DNA of 64,000 bases from Myoxocephalus aenaeus (lineage: Eukaryota; Chordata; Actinopteri; Perciformes; Cottidae). The stretch spans positions 1,462,501 to 1,526,500 of the forward strand of contig JBAMJR010000243.1 in assembly GCA_038501785.1 (NCBI GenBank). Direction: 5' to 3'. Positions 26,101-36,499 of this stretch are shown here, one piece after another; position 1 is the stretch's first letter, and every line of letters begins with the position of its first letter. The translations under genes were made by a program, and so were the position numbers. Under the pieces are notes generated by a model, which saw only the letters and a list, made by a program, of their open reading frames with translations, was not told the origin of the DNA and made no database searches.

Positions 26101-28361
26101 TGGAAGAGTATTCAGTGTTTCAAGTAAACCAGATTGCTCCATCAGACAAAAAAAATGTGTTATCACTTTGTTAGAAAAATGAAAATAAAGTTATGCAAAA
26201 AATAACTCATATTTAGTTACTACTAAATAGCTTATTGTGGAAAACAATAAGCTATTGCAAAACAAAATGGAATGAGTGAGATGTGTGAGCATCACGTTGT
26301 ATCGGTATTAGTGGCTGCTTTCCTCTACAAATCTTTTTAAAACGGGGTTGTAGATTTGATACGGCTCTCAGTTCATGCTCCATGATGAGAGACACAACAG
26401 CAGAAAGCCGACCTCACTGAGATCTCATAAAGATCGGCTTTTGGCGAAATGCCAAGAATCGGCGCATGCGCAGCGTAACCTGTTAACGGCGGACTGTGAA
26501 CATTTAAAACCAGCATTTCCTCTTGCGCCACACCCGTAATAAATACCTGTAATAAAGGTATTACACCTGTAATAAATACCGCCCCAGTTTGATAAATACT
26601 GACTTAAAGGAAACATGGTGTTCATTTATTGTAATGACGACCACAAAGTGAGCAGGCTTTATCACTGCAGGGTGTTTTTCAGGCTTTTGGAAGAATATTT
26701 CCAGAGCCTCTCTGAGTCAGAAACGTCATTGATGAGCTCCAGGCTGTTTGTCTTGACCTGCAAATACATGAACTGTTAGGCTTTAACAGTGAGAGCTCAT
26801 AGGTTAAAATACTGATAGCTTCAGCAGCAAATCCCATTGTGAAAAGCACGCGACATATTTTTCGCCTCTCTCTGTCTCTCTCTCTCCGCTGTGTCTCACC
26901 TGAGTGCATCGGATGGAACTCCGCGTGCAGAGTTGTAGACGCGACCCATAAATGACATGCTGTGTAGATAAGATCAATAACATACGGCCGTTTAGTTTGT
27001 TTAATAGCAGAACAAGGTGCAGACCTGTTCTATATTACTCTGCCAGCCACTATATTGCAGCTCAGACGCTCAACAATGAAAAATCATTTGCGGCAACTAA
27101 ATTATATTTTTTTGGACCAATTAAGTGAAATTGGACATTTTCCCACGGCACACCTGACGATCTCTCACGGCACACTGGTGTGCCGCGGCACAGTGGTTGA
27201 CAATCACTGATGTAGTCTGTTATGGTTCCTCTACTCAGCACTTCACTCTGCTCTACTTTCAGGCCCACAGAGATTTGTCTTCATTGACACCTTGATGACG
27301 TGGACTGAGGCCCAGAGCTACTGCAGAGAACACCACACAGACCTGGCCATGGTGAGGAACATGGAGGAGAACCAGATGGTACAGAATCTGGTACCCTCAT
27401 CTGTCTGGATCGGCCTCTTCAGAGATGGATGGAAGTGGTCTGATGGAGGTGACTCCTCATTTAGGAACTGGAAACCTCTGGAGCCTCGTCGTTCCTCTGG
27501 GCTTTGTGTGTCAGCAGATTTTAGTGCCAATGGACAATGGGAGAGCCTGAAGTGTGACGTCAAGTCAGCGTTCATCTGCTACAGTGGTAAGCTATCATTT
27601 ACACAGGCTTTAAATGAGGACCTAAAAGTAGATCAAAATAAAATCTATAAATATCAAGTTATGGATAGAAAACACATTGAATATGCAGATCAACTGCCCA
27701 ACCTACCCCAACACATCAAAAATAGATAGAAATGATGGAAAATGACCATACTTTTCTCTTTTATCATTCAAAGTGTTAAACATTCCAGGATGTTGATTAT
27801 TATCAGCCAGACATGTTGTGACTGATGAAGGTTGTTTGTGTTTCAGATGTTCCTGTTGTTCCTGTTGTTCCTGTTGCAAAGCGAGTGATGAGAGTGAGGC
27901 TGCAGAAAAGCTCCTCTCTGGATCTGAATGACCCTGTGGTGATGGAGGGCCTCTTGAAGCAGGTACATCTTCCTCTCATTAAGCAGGTGATATATGTGAG
28001 GTAGTGACTATAAGAACCATGTAAAGGTGCTCTGTGCAGTGCAGACGTGGACACGTCATTACTGAAGGTAGACTTGTGTCCAGACAACATAACACAACAA
28101 AGCTGCTCTAGTGGAAACCAGAGTTCTTCTCCAGCAGAGCTTCCACATGAGGACAGTGTGAGACAGGATGCAGGATGTAGAGGAACAACAGTTTTAGTGA
28201 AGACTTCTTCTCTCAATGTTTTTGTCTTTCAGCTCAAACAGAAGCTGAAGGCCCAGGGGCTGAACGACGACATCAAGCTGAGCTGGAAGAAGCAGGCGGA
28301 TGGAAAAGTCTTCCACAAGGAAGAGAAGAAGACCGGGAAGAAGGGAAGAGATGAGCTGTAA
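19659..28361 (+). CDS. Two-domain C-type lectin-like secretory protein with RDEL C-terminus (six exons)
   Basis: Exons at 19659-19695, 21493-21674, 23200-23410, 27263-27586, 27847-27962 and 28233-28361 join to 999 nt (332 residues plus stop), and all intron phases agree. Residues 1-20 form a signal peptide (MDKLLLSIL...). CTLD1 (about 22-143) has WIGL at 76-79, Cys40, 117, 131 and 139, and a QPD triplet at 107-109. CTLD2 (about 145-250) has WIGL at 192-195 and Cys164, 225, 241 and 249, but no EPN or QPD, so calcium and sugar binding there is doubtful. A Val-Pro linker leads to a Lys-rich tail ending in RDEL (329-332). There is no membrane segment. QPD usually favours galactose-type ligands in calcium-binding CTLDs. 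The RDEL ending implies retrieval to the ER; this is inference. Two upstream in-frame ATGs (19581 onward) would extend the N-terminus, but the signal peptide favours 19659. It resembles fish macrophage mannose receptor-like lectins; no symbol is certain. Confidence 0.88.
20024..20102. repeat. (GT)n microsatellite
   Basis: About 39 GT units in lectin intron 1. Confidence 0.95.
20154..21428. mobile_element. hAT-type element in lectin intron 1
   Basis: Ends CAGTGTTTTTCAACC and, inverted, CAGTGATTGTCAACC. It is flanked by a perfect 8-bp duplication acttaatg (20146-20153, 21429-21436), as in hAT elements. 1275 bp, with only remnants of a transposase frame on the - strand. Confidence 0.92.
21493..21674 (+). 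CDS. Lectin exon 2 (CTLD1, N-terminal half)
   Basis: The acceptor is gtcatcag before GGCTGTG and the donor is gtgagt. It finishes the signal peptide (GLCVVSSA) and encodes the first CTLD strand and helix, YHVVYELKNMTEAQRHC, then DLATIRD. It ends in phase 0. Confidence 0.87.
22143..22797 (-). mobile_element. RTE-like LINE 3' fragment
   Basis: Tail tccatccatccattatcagc then ccgcttatccggggtcgggt. The complement encodes the typical RTE C-terminus (WKVLRVRGKPGSACWACC) and upstream frames with several breaks. Lies in lectin intron 2. Confidence 0.75.
23200..23410 (+). CDS. Lectin exon 3 (CTLD1, C-terminal half)
   Basis: The acceptor is tgctttcag and the donor is gtgaga. It encodes AWIGLYDSWSWS, the QPDN segment and the closing Cys-rich part WEDSSCDWNPMTVCLDVK. 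It ends in phase 1, just before a 37-bp intronic minisatellite. Confidence 0.9.
23440..24415. repeat. 37-bp minisatellite in lectin intron 3
   Basis: About 26 units of tagtgttggttctggcgccc plus cctgtggactaaagtgg. Variable positions are mostly g/a and gcg/gtg/gca. Confidence 0.93.
25200..25605. repeat. Dispersed repeat family B, copy 1
   Basis: Shares long identity with 40478-40880 (accagacgccattg, cacctgcgcaaattccgtaa, tgattggttgaaaat, ttattgagactgaactaacc). Confidence 0.8.
25953..27209. mobile_element. hAT-type element in lectin intron 3
   Basis: Same family and orientation as the copy at 20154-21428, with only scattered differences, and the same CAGTG ends. Instead of a direct 8-bp duplication its flanks are gactacat and atgtagtc, which are reverse complements. 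Confidence 0.9.
27263..27586 (+). CDS. Lectin exon 4 (entire CTLD2)
   Basis: The acceptor is ctactttcag and the donor is gtaagc. A single exon carries the whole second CTLD, whereas CTLD1 is split over two exons. It begins and ends in phase 1, so it is a symmetrical cassette that could be gained or skipped without a frameshift. Confidence 0.9.
27847..27962 (+). CDS. Lectin exon 5 (Val-Pro linker)
   Basis: The acceptor is gtgtttcag and the donor is gtacat. It encodes a DVPVVPVVPVA linker from a 9-bp tandem repeat, followed by a basic-hydrophobic stretch (KRVMRVRLQKSSS) and ending LLKQ. The frame runs on into exon 6. Confidence 0.82.
28233..28361 (+). CDS. Lectin exon 6 (basic tail and RDEL stop)
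   Basis: The acceptor is tttgtctttcag. It encodes LKQKLKAQGLNDDIKLSW, a Lys/Glu-rich segment and the terminal KKGRDEL before TAA. There is no transmembrane anchor. The 3' UTR follows, with no clear nearby AATAAA. Confidence 0.85.
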   Translation, partial: LKQKLKAQGLNDDIKLSWKKQADGKVFHKEEKKTGKKGRDEL

Positions 28362-28549
28362 TGTTCTTTCAATCCACTCTGGTCAGAGGTTCCTTTCTCC
28401 TCCTCTTCCTCCTTTTCTTCGTCCTCTTCCTCTCAATCAATGGTAGAACGTACCAAAGTACCCAAGTACAGACCCTTTGCTGTGAAGTACCCTGTTTCCA
28501 TTTCATAGTCCTTTAGACTTTTACTCCACTACATTCATCTTTCAGCTAT

Positions 28550-29045
28550 TTATACACTCTTAGGAATAAGGGTTCCAAACAGGTTCTTCCTGACGGGCTG
28601 AGGTTCTACCCAGAACCATTTGCTTCTGAAGAACCCTTTCCTTCATCAAGTATTTTTAAAAGCACAGAAGTAAAAAAAAAAGCCAGAAATGTGGGTTGTG
28701 CTGCACCACGTCAGCCCCTGTTCTTTATGAACCTCATGAGGAACCCATAGTGAGTTCTACATAGAACCCTGGCTTCCGGGTGGATCTTGGTTGCACCCTT
28801 AGAAGGTGGAAATGTTCTGCATAGAACCTCCAGAGAAGATGTTGGGTGAAAGCGTTCCACCATATGAGGGTTCTCTGTGGAACCTTTGGGTGGAACGTTC
28901 TCATGTGGTTCTGGGTAAAACTCTTGATGCTTTGTTCTAGTTAGAACCCTTTAGGAAAGGTTCTATCAGGAACCAAAGTGGGTTCTCCTATGGGGACGAG
29001 CCGAAGACCCTCCAGGGTTCTAGTTAGCACATTTATTTATAAGAG
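28550..29045. repeat. AGAACC/GGTTCT-rich dispersed repeat
   Basis: Dense alternating ggttct and agaacc hexamers (gaaccctttccttc, acatagaaccctgg, ggttctatcaggaacc). The whole block looks like a decayed palindromic element. Confidence 0.55.
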
Positions 29046-29192
29046 TTGTCAAGTAGAGTCGAAATCCCAGAAGAGCTGCCCTGAACTATACGATCTGGCC
29101 AAGGAACATAGAGCATACATAACTAATGAGTTTAACCTAAAAGTTGATTTGTGTAGTATGATGTAAGGCCCATACGGTAATGTGTGATGTTA

Positions 29193-29196
<4 letters not shown>

Positions 29197-29265
<69 letters not shown>
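29197..29265. repeat. (GT)n microsatellite
   Basis: About 34 GT units. Confidence 0.95.
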
Positions 29266-29267
<2 letters not shown>

Positions 29268-29559
29268 AACTGTGATAAGAAATGATGTCATTGAGCAACT
29301 AGTAGGAGGACGAGAGAATAAAAAGGGATGCGCGGAGCTTGCGCACCAGGACATGGCCTGGTGCGCAAAAGGTCAAAGGACTCTGAAGTAGAGAATCACG
29401 CTGTCGCTATGCCCCTGCTAATAATCCTGTAATAAATATATAATCTGCATTTAAAGCAAAGCAATTCTGGAAGTTTGTCACGAAAGCAATAAAGTGTATT
29501 TCATGGTCGTAAAAAAAATGCTAAGTAGGCTTACTGTGTGCCGAACATCAATATAGTTC

Positions 29560-30320
29560 TGAACGGTTATGCTGCGTTGACACCAAAAGAGTTGAGAATT
29601 ATTCGTGGGAGTAGATTACACAGACGCGAATGGTTGCGAAAAAGCGAATTTTCAATAATCAATAATCTAAAATAAAATAAATAATAATTTATCAATAATA
29701 TGTATGTGCAGCATACATATTATAACAAACTATGGAACACTTGTCCCACGGACGGGCATGGCCCCCAGCACCATCATATTAATGTTCTTTATCACTTTGT
29801 GTCTATTTCCCTTTTCTGTTGAGAAGATAACTGAGACTTCTGCTAGTTTTGAGCCACTGCTTATAAATGCTTTGTAAAGCATAAATAGTCTTCACTTTAG
29901 ATGAGGTCACAGAACATACTTAACTAATACTTAACTAACGAGTAGTAACTACTGAATTAATGAGTAGAACTACTGAATTAATCATGACTTTTATTAATGC
30001 TTTGTAAAGCATAGATAGTCGTCACTTTAGATAATCATGAATTCCAGCATTTTTTTAATCATTTACTAACACTTTACAAATTATCTTATCATCTATAAGT
30101 CCTTAATACTTCATTTACAAAAGGGGAATCCATCATTTATAAAGTATGAAAACCCAAGCTTATTAATCAAGAATGAAACATGTATAACTGTGTTTATGAA
30201 TTGCATACTAATGAGTTACTAATGAGTGTTCATGCTGGAATAATGCCTTATAAAGTATGAATTTAGTGTTTATTCATGCTTTACTAATAAGTATGTACTT
30301 ATTATAAAGTGCTACCGATG
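29560..30320. repeat. AT-rich dispersed repeat with internal duplications
   Basis: Repeated phrases tgctttgtaaagcata (29867 and 29999) and acttaactaa, and an end ttattataaagtgctacc. It resembles a common fish DNA element. No gene. Confidence 0.45.
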
Positions 30321-31030
30321 TTTTTATTGTTTTTTAAGCTGAAAAGAGGAGATCTTCATGTAAATGAGAACTGAATTGGAGAGACGAGTACTTCTTCTTT
30401 GATTGTCAAAAAAACAAACATAGGCCATGCTATGCTAATACAAATACAAATATACTAATATCGTATGATTCAAATTAATAGATAATTATTAAAAATAACA
30501 TGTTTTTATTTTATTTTTTTCCTAATTTAATGTTAGTTAACAGATTAAGAGAAATGTAAAAAAAATAAAGAGGTAGCTAGCATTGTATTTGCTATTTCTA
30601 TCAGATCGTCGACAGCAATGTTGAATAAAATGTTGTGTTTAGAACTGGAAATGTACTTTATGTATCTAATATCGCAAACAATAACCCTGATATCATTGTT
30701 TTGTCTTGGTACAGTAACTGTTTACATTCAACGCTAGCTTAAGTTACTTTAGCAAGGTGCGCTAACATGTCGTGGAGAAGTGAAACGCCATTAATTGTTA
30801 TTAATGTTAGTAAAAGCGGCTAACTTTAGCTCCAGAGGTAACAGGAATTATAACTAGCTTGTTCTTTTTGGTGTTGCCAATAAAAAAAATAAAAACATAG
30901 TAACGTTTGTGTTTTTTGACAGTCCCTTAGCAAAGCTGCAGTCAGGTGACACGCTGAGTGTGAGACAACAGTCCAAATGGTACTTTATTTTGCAATTTTC
31001 TTTATTCTGTTATTTATAAAAGCACAGATG
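30320..31030. other. No recognised gene
   Basis: AT-rich intergenic DNA without exon signals. Confidence 0.4.
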
Positions 31031-31183
31031 GAGTCACAAAATGAAGTTATTTACAAAAAAAGTTTGAGAACCACAGCTTTAAGTGTTTGTGTCGGTGTCG
31101 TCGCCGCCGTCGCCCCCCCCCTAGCTGTAAACCCCTAGGTTTACAGCTAGGGGGGGCCGAAGCTGTAAACCTAGGGGAAACAC
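31030..31183. mobile_element. hAT-type right-end fragment with hairpin
   Basis: Matches the right end of the element at 49320-50668 (agcacagatggagtcacaaa ... ctaggggaaacactg). It carries an extra duplicated hairpin, ccctagctgtaaacc with its complement, near 31120-31160. Confidence 0.7.
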
Positions 31184-31189
31184 TGCTAA

Positions 31190-32215
31190 TAAAGGATTAT
31201 CTTATTTTATCTTATTTTATCAACCAATCCCGAAAGTCATATTCAAAAAGTACACTATAGTGCGCAACAGTAGTCCGAACCAAGAAGGTGGGATGTTTAA
31301 AAAAACTAATGTGTAATACATTATGTCAAAATGTGTTATAATATATCTTTTTAAGTCATGTTGAAAAGAATGTTCAGTTTGCAGCTGGCTCAAATGAACC
31401 ATGTCATTCATTCCCTGAATAACAATTTGGTGAAAAATGCTCTTGCAACATCATTTCAGGTTCTTAATTTTCCTTTAAACTCCAGACTTCAAATAGCTGG
31501 GTGGGATTTCCACTGTTGGCTTCTCATAGTCGGCATCGCAGTCTGAACTGATTCTTGTAACCGACAAACGCCTACAGACTGTGCAAGTGATGCAATTACA
31601 GCACCGTACAGAACCCCAAAAAAATTAAACAGACAAAAAGACACCGCTCCATAATCTTATCTGACTTGTTTCCAGCAGTTGTTCATTCAGCAGAGCTGCG
31701 TTGAGGACGGGGCTAACGGGGAACACGGCTCCCAGAGGAGGAGCTCCAGTCCTAACGAGCCTGCCAGGCAGCGCTGAGGGCTGCAGCGAGCGGGTTCTTC
31801 CAACAATAATTGGGATCTTGCCTCTGCCTGCCAGTCAGCACCATGCAGCACATAATAAAGGCTCGCTGCTCTGCCTGGTGTAACTTCGTCTGCTTCTGTC
31901 TTTTGAAGAACCTATTACAGTTGTGACAAGGCTTTGTTGTTGTTGCTTTTGAAATTAAGGGCATTTTGGTCGATCAAGAGCCTGTCTTAAAGAGTTGGAC
32001 TTGGCGAAAGGGTTCGGGTTAAAACATGGATCAGGCCGAGCTTAAAGTAAGGGTTTGGGATGTGTCCTCGTGGATGGAAGCACATGATATACTTGTGTGT
32101 TTGTGTGTTACTCTCCTCTTGATGTTGACTATGTTTTTGTGGTGAATGAGTGTCGCAGGTTAAACTTTAGATCAAATCTTTTTAATTTCTAGAGAATACA
32201 GTCATGTATATACAT
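31190..32215. other. No recognised gene
   Basis: 31690-31920 has a GC-rich segment followed by cataataaaggctcgctgct and a T/C-rich tail, somewhat like an LTR end, but no partner or target duplication was found. Confidence 0.3.
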
Positions 32216-32221
32216 ACATAT

Positions 32222-32222
32222 G

Positions 32223-32285
<63 letters not shown>
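32222..32285. repeat. (TA)n microsatellite
   Basis: About 31 TA units, flanked by duplicated tacagtcatgta phrases. Confidence 0.95.
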
Positions 32286-32289
<4 letters not shown>

Positions 32290-32536
32290 ACAGTCATGTA
32301 CAGTCATTAGGGACGCACAGATCCAAGACCGATGAGGTCAATGCATCTGGATCGGTGTTGGTTACGGTGGGGCCGATCTATGAAATTAAATTCGATGTTT
32401 ATGTCCACACAGCTGAGGGAGCCAACAACAGACATGTCAGTTTGTAGGTATTTCACGCTGGCTACGCCAACAAGTTGTACGGCTGCTTGCGATTCCTACA
32501 GAACATAACGCATCGTAAGCAAACACAAGCATCACC

Positions 32537-32872
32537 CAATTCAATTCAATTCAATTCAGTTTATTTTGTATAGCCCAACATCACAAATACAAGTTTGCCT
32601 CGGAGGGCTTTACAATCTGTACACATAACATCCTGCCCCGGGACCTCACATCGGATCAGGTAAAACTCCCCTAAAAAGATAGTAAAAACCCTTTCACAGG
32701 GAAAAAAGGGAAGAAACCTGAGGGAGAGCAACAGAGGAGGATCCCTCTCCCCGGATGGACAGAAGCAATAGATGTCATGTGACCAGAATGAATAGCGTAG
32801 TTACAGCACATTACATGAATATGACAGAAATTATTCATATAATGAGTAGTAGGCATGGACCATGATCCAGAT
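32537..32872 (+). repeat. Dispersed repeat family A, copy 2
   Basis: Same sequence and orientation as 5331-5671, running from (attca)n to ccatgatccagataatcc. Confidence 0.88.
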
Positions 32873-32916
32873 AATCCACGATCCATGAAGCAGAAGGCGG
32901 TAGAGAGGAGGGGGGG

Positions 32917-33150
32917 GCATCAGCAGGGCCATGGCAGCAGGCAGGACCGGTTCCAGGCCGGTTCCATCAGCAGGGCCATGGCAGCAGGCAGGACCGGTTC
33001 CAGGCCGGTTCCATCAGCAGGGCCATGGCAGCAGGCAAGACCGGTTCCAGGCCGGTTCCATCAGCAGGGCCATGGCAGCAGGCAGGACCGGTTCCAGGCC
33101 GGTTCCATCAGCAGGGCCATGGCAGCAGGCAGGACCGGTTCCAAAGAATT
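32917..33150. repeat. 47-bp minisatellite
   Basis: Five units of cagcagggccatggcagcag then gcaggaccggttccaggccggttccat, nearly identical. It directly follows repeat family A. Confidence 0.92.
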
Positions 33151-34340
33151 CAACAAAGTTGCTGGATCTCGATTAATCATGTTAATAATAAATAACAACT
33201 TGTGATCCCAGTCACTTCCACACAGTGAGGCATACAACCTATTCAATAAACACAAGTGGTGGATCGGTACTCGGCATCGACTGCTATACAATAACCAGGC
33301 ACAGCTTCCGGTATTTAGACGACTACTTACAGTATTATCTGACGATATAGATTGTGTCTCAAAATGGCTAATATTCCCATAAATATTACACATAAATAAT
33401 TGTCATGGACCTCTGGCAGAAAACAAATTGAAGACTGGACAGGGCTGCAAGACATCACCAAACATTAAGTATTTATTTCTCTTTCCCACCACACTGAACT
33501 CACACACTGCACGGCCGTTGGTGTGTGAAGTGTGTGAGTGAATGTAAAGCGCTGTGGAACAACACTATTTAAATGAAGTCCATTTGAAGGTGACGGGAAC
33601 ATACACAATGTGCAACGGTCAAAGCCCGCAACTCATTGCTGCTGTGGGACCCCGAGCCACTAAAGCCGGCCAATCACATCTTTACAGGCAAATGGTGTTT
33701 TGTGTTTGACAGCCAGCAAACAAACACCTGAGGACGGCTCCGCCCTCAACTCAACCTCCGTCTTCACACAGTCTGATGGTCGAATCTGATTTCCCAAGAG
33801 GACTTTCCCCCCATTTTGCCCGATGCTTTCTCCGTCTTTGCTGCCCCGCGGTCGCCCGCCGGCTCTCTGGTCGTCGTCTGACCCGACATGTTGAGTGGAC
33901 AGTGATTCATTTGGCCTCGTGGCACCGGACCATATCACAAAGATTAAAAACAGCACAGTGTTACATGTTCTCACCGATTTGAGGGAATTTTGAGAAAAAG
34001 CCATGAAAGACCTGAGCCGGGTTCTAAGTCATAGATGTTTCCATCGAACGACCGGTTAACTTTATGGGGAAGAATTGTTTTGGAGGCGATCGTGTGCTGA
34101 ATTTCCAGATCGTTTAAAGTTGCAATAAAACATTTAGGGAGCATCTCGCCTCCATGGTGATGTGCTTGCTGAACAGATATGTTCGTTCTCTGCGTTTGTG
34201 AACCCCAAAAAAAATTCACGCCAACATTTCTCCATACGTTGTCAGCGGTGTTTTAACCGCTTGTGACGTTTCTAAACCACATTCTCTGTTCGGTTCAGGT
34301 TTGGGCAACAACACTACTTGCCGAGTTTTAGTAAAAGATG
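33150..34340. other. No recognised gene
   Basis: Frames here have no family resemblance and no consistent splice sites. Confidence 0.4.
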
Positions 34341-34342
34341 GT

Positions 34343-34965
34343 GTACATTACATTTCATTAGCTGACGCTTTTATCCAAAGAGACTTACAATAAGTGATTC
34401 AACCATGAGGACAAACTCAGAACAACAAGAATCAAGAAAGTACAATTTCTTCAATAAAGTTAAACTACAAAGTGCTATCAGTGAGTGCCATCTAAATGCT
34501 ACTAAAGTGCTACTATGGCGCTACCTTTCTTATTCATGGTGAAGTCGAAAAAGATGTGTTTTTAGTTTGCGACGGAAAATGTAGAGACTTCCTGCTGTCC
34601 GGATGTCAATGAGGAGCTCGTTCCACCATTGAGGAGCCAGGACTTGCTGTCCTGGCTCCTCAATGAAGTGTGTGAGTGAATGTAATGACTTTGTGGAGTG
34701 TTTAGCTCTCAGTGACGGAGCTACAAGCCGATTGGCAGAAGCCGAGCGGAGCGAACGAGCTGGGGTGTACGGTGTTACCATGTCCTGGATGTAGATAGGA
34801 CCCGATCTGTTCGTAGCACGTACCAATGTTTTGAAGCGGATGCGGGCGACCACCGGTAACCAGTGAAGGTCGCGGAGGAGTGGAGTCGTGTGGGTGAATT
34901 TCGGGCGGTTAAAGACCAGTCGAGCCGCTGCATTCTGGATTACCTTTAGTTTCACACAGGACATG
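34343..34965 (-). mobile_element. L2-like LINE 3' fragment
   Basis: The - frame encodes the LINE C-terminus (VIQNAAARLVFNRPKFTHTT, LLRDLHWLPVVARIRFKTL, RRKLKTHLFR), then the 3' tail ending in tttcattagctgacgctttt then atccaaagagacttacaata. Only the last part of the ORF remains. Confidence 0.82.
34628..34664. repeat. Perfect hairpin inside the L2-like fragment
   Basis: Sixteen-base arms ATTGAGGAGCCAGGAC with a ttgct loop. Confidence 0.8.
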
Positions 34966-35194
34966 AACATCGGTCACCTGAGTGAAAGTCACGTGTCGTA
35001 GAAACATCATGAACCTTGCTGAGGAATTAGATATAGAACTCCAACATGAAATATATACACCGGGATAACAACAAGGAGTCAACGAGGACATATGCAGTAT
35101 GACCGTCACACCGGGTCACCTGATGAGCCTACAGAAGCACAATGCAGTTTCTTTTGTGTATATAACACATTTACATGACTTTTCCAATATTTTT

Positions 35195-35292
35195 GGGATG
35201 TTATTTTTTTCAAGGACTTTTCCAGGCCTGGAAATAACCATTTTAAAATGCCATGACTCTTCCAGGTTTTCCATGACCGTAAGAACCCTGAG
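35195..35292. repeat. Dispersed repeat family C, copy 1
   Basis: caaggacttttccaggcctg then gaaataaccattttaaaa. The same segment lies at 41995-42075. Confidence 0.7.
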
Positions 35293-35357
35293 TTACCTTC
35301 TAACAAAAAGGGGTTTGACTGTTGAAGGTAAACATGAGTTGTGCTCCACTTCAGGTC

Positions 35358-35957
35358 AGGTTCACCGTGTGGTTCGCCGTGTGGTTCGCCGTGTGGTTCC
35401 CCGTGTGGTTCGCCGTGTGGTTCGCCGTGTGGTTCCCCGTGTGTTTCCCCGTGTGTTTCACCGTGTGGTTCCCCGTGTGTTTCACCGTGTGGTTCCCCGT
35501 GTGGTTCCCCGTGTGTTTCGCCGTGTGGTTCCCCGTGTGGTTCCCCGTGTGGTTCACCGTGTGTTTCCCCGTGTGGTTCCCCGTGTGGTTCCCCGTGTGT
35601 TTCCCCGTGTGGTTCACCGTGTGTTTCGCCGTGTGGTTCCCCGTGTGTTTCGCCGTGTGGTTCCCCGTGTGTTTCGCCGTGTGGTTCCCCGTGTGGTTCC
35701 CCGTGTGTTTCGCCGTGTGGTTCCCCGTGTGGTTCCCCGTGTGTTTCGCCGTGTGGTTCCCCGTGTGTTTCGCCGTGTGGTTCCCCGTGTGGTTCCCTGT
35801 GTGTTTCGCCGTGTGGTTCCCCGTGTGGTTCCCCGTGTGTTTCGCCGTGTGGTTCCCCGTGTGGTTCCCCGTGTGTTTCGCCGTGTGGTTCCCCGTGTGT
35901 TTCGCCGTGTGTTTCGCCGTGTGGTTCCCTGTGTGTTTCGCCGTGTGGTTCACAGTG
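35358..35957. repeat. 12-bp minisatellite, about 50 units
   Basis: Units of cgtgtgKttcVcc with K=G/T and V=C/G/A. Because 12 is a multiple of three, both strands show long open frames (up to 292 codons). Not coding. Confidence 0.95.
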
Positions 35958-36154
35958 GCGCTCTGTGTCACTGCTGAGGTTGTGCTGCTCTCCTGTGGAA
36001 GTGGAATGGAAAGGTTTCTTCCTCTTAAGCAGCTGTGGCCGCAGTGAAGCTCAGACTGAGATCTGAACCCTCATGTGATATTTTCATATAAAAAAAAGTC
36101 ACCAGACTACAGCAGAATTTAGATTTCTTCTAAATTCCGAAAAAGTTAGCATTA

Positions 36155-36496
36155 CACTGTAAGAAACGCACTGTGAAATTCAGTTATTAACTGGCCGCCA
36201 TTGACAAGTAACTTACTGTAAAAACAACACAGTATATAACTACATAACTACAGTAGATTATTAGTTTGTCATTTTCTACAGCACTTTTTGGGTACAATGA
36301 TTTTTTACGGTAGATTCTTGGTTACTGTGATTTCCCACAGCACTTTATGTATCACTATGATTTTTACAGTAAAGCTTTGACTACTGTAATATTTGAATGA
36401 ATCCACAGTATTTTACTGGGAAATAGTTTACAGTAGGTTACTGCTCACAAACACAGTAAATTACTGTGGATTTCACAGCCGTTTTTTACACTGTAG
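36155..36496. mobile_element. ACTGTAAAA-type MITE
   Basis: Inverted ends cactgtaagaaacgcactgt... and cagtgtaaaaaacggctgtg..., with many internal tactgtaaaa/ttacagt motifs. A common fish DNA element type. Confidence 0.65.
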
Positions 36497-36499
36497 ATA

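Noticed and set aside
31690..31920. Possible second LTR-like end
   Set aside because: Only an AATAAA with a pyrimidine tail; no partner or duplication.
33660..34004. 114-codon - frame
   Set aside because: No family resemblance or splice context; probably chance.
35099..36066. Frames of 206-292 codons over the 12-bp array
   Set aside because: Tandem repeat with unit divisible by three keeps several frames open at once.
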